Positions 7,183 to 7,260 of a stretch of DNA of 7,260 nucleotides are shown here, piece after piece. This DNA is from Lachnospiraceae bacterium (GTDB taxonomy: Bacteria; Bacillota_A; Clostridia; Lachnospirales; Lachnospiraceae). Under the pieces are notes generated by a model that made no database searches, was not told the origin of the DNA, and saw only the letters and a list, made by a program, of their open reading frames with translations. The stretch covers positions 1 to 7,260 of the forward strand of contig CAAFOY010000007.1 in NCBI GenBank assembly GCA_900764695.1, written 5' to 3'. Each line of letters begins with the position of its first letter. Position 1 is the first letter of the stretch. The position numbers and the translations under genes were made by a program.

Positions 7183-7212
7183 AATTTTATATAAGCCTTT
7201 CAACGAAATTTG

Positions 7213-7228
7213 CTAATTTTAAAATTAG
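7213..7228. repeat. Perfect 16-bp palindrome upstream of the transglutaminase-like gene
   Basis: CTAATTTTAAAATTAG is its own reverse complement and ends 31 bp before the ATG at 7182, within an AT-rich stretch rich in TAAAAT-like boxes. It could be an operator or part of a promoter. No gene is visible in 7204-7260; all three minus-strand frames have stops. Confidence 0.4.
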
Positions 7229-7260
7229 TAATAAACTATTTTACTATTTTATTTTAAAAC

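Overview
The window carries the start of a clostridial-type central butyrate operon, with all genes on the minus strand. Read in the direction of transcription (right to left) the order is a membrane transglutaminase-like protein gene, then thl (acetyl-CoA acetyltransferase), crt (crotonase), hbd (3-hydroxybutyryl-CoA dehydrogenase) and bcd (butyryl-CoA dehydrogenase). The last is cut by the left edge, just before its catalytic glutamate. Low-GC composition, strong GGAGG-type ribosome binding sites, TAA stops and the thl-crt-hbd-bcd order suggest an anaerobic, butyrate-forming Firmicute, probably a gut or rumen Lachnospiraceae relative (Coprococcus/Butyrivibrio/Roseburia-like). The genus is inference only.

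Region by region: 7204-7260 is AT-rich, without a gene, and holds a perfect 16-bp palindrome. 4639-7182 encodes the transglutaminase-like protein: seven N-terminal membrane segments, an extracellular Cys-His-Asp core, one more membrane segment and a cytoplasmic tail. 4330-4638 is non-coding and is the control region of the butyrate operon. It has a good sigma-A promoter (TAGACA, 17 bp, TAAAAT) whose -10 box lies inside an 18-bp near-palindrome one base from the Rex redox-repressor consensus, followed by a leader of about 195 nt that can fold in several ways. 3145-4329 is thl. 2874-3144 is an unusually long, structured 271-nt gap before crt. 2082-2873 is crt, 1184-2023 is hbd and 1-1091 is partial bcd. 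Each later intergenic gap contains a hairpin upstream of the next ribosome binding site.

Together the enzymes take two acetyl-CoA to acetoacetyl-CoA (Thl), 3-hydroxybutyryl-CoA (Hbd, using NADH), crotonyl-CoA (Crt) and butyryl-CoA (Bcd). Bcd normally works with the electron transfer flavoprotein EtfBA in electron bifurcation; etfB and etfA would be expected just beyond the left edge. Because the pathway consumes NADH, control by an NADH/NAD+-sensing Rex repressor makes physiological sense. The enzymes are all well known. I see no evidence for an undescribed protein system; what is new to look at is regulatory: the Rex-type operator and promoter, the folded thl leader, the structured thl-crt gap with tandem palindromic repeats, and the intercistronic hairpins.
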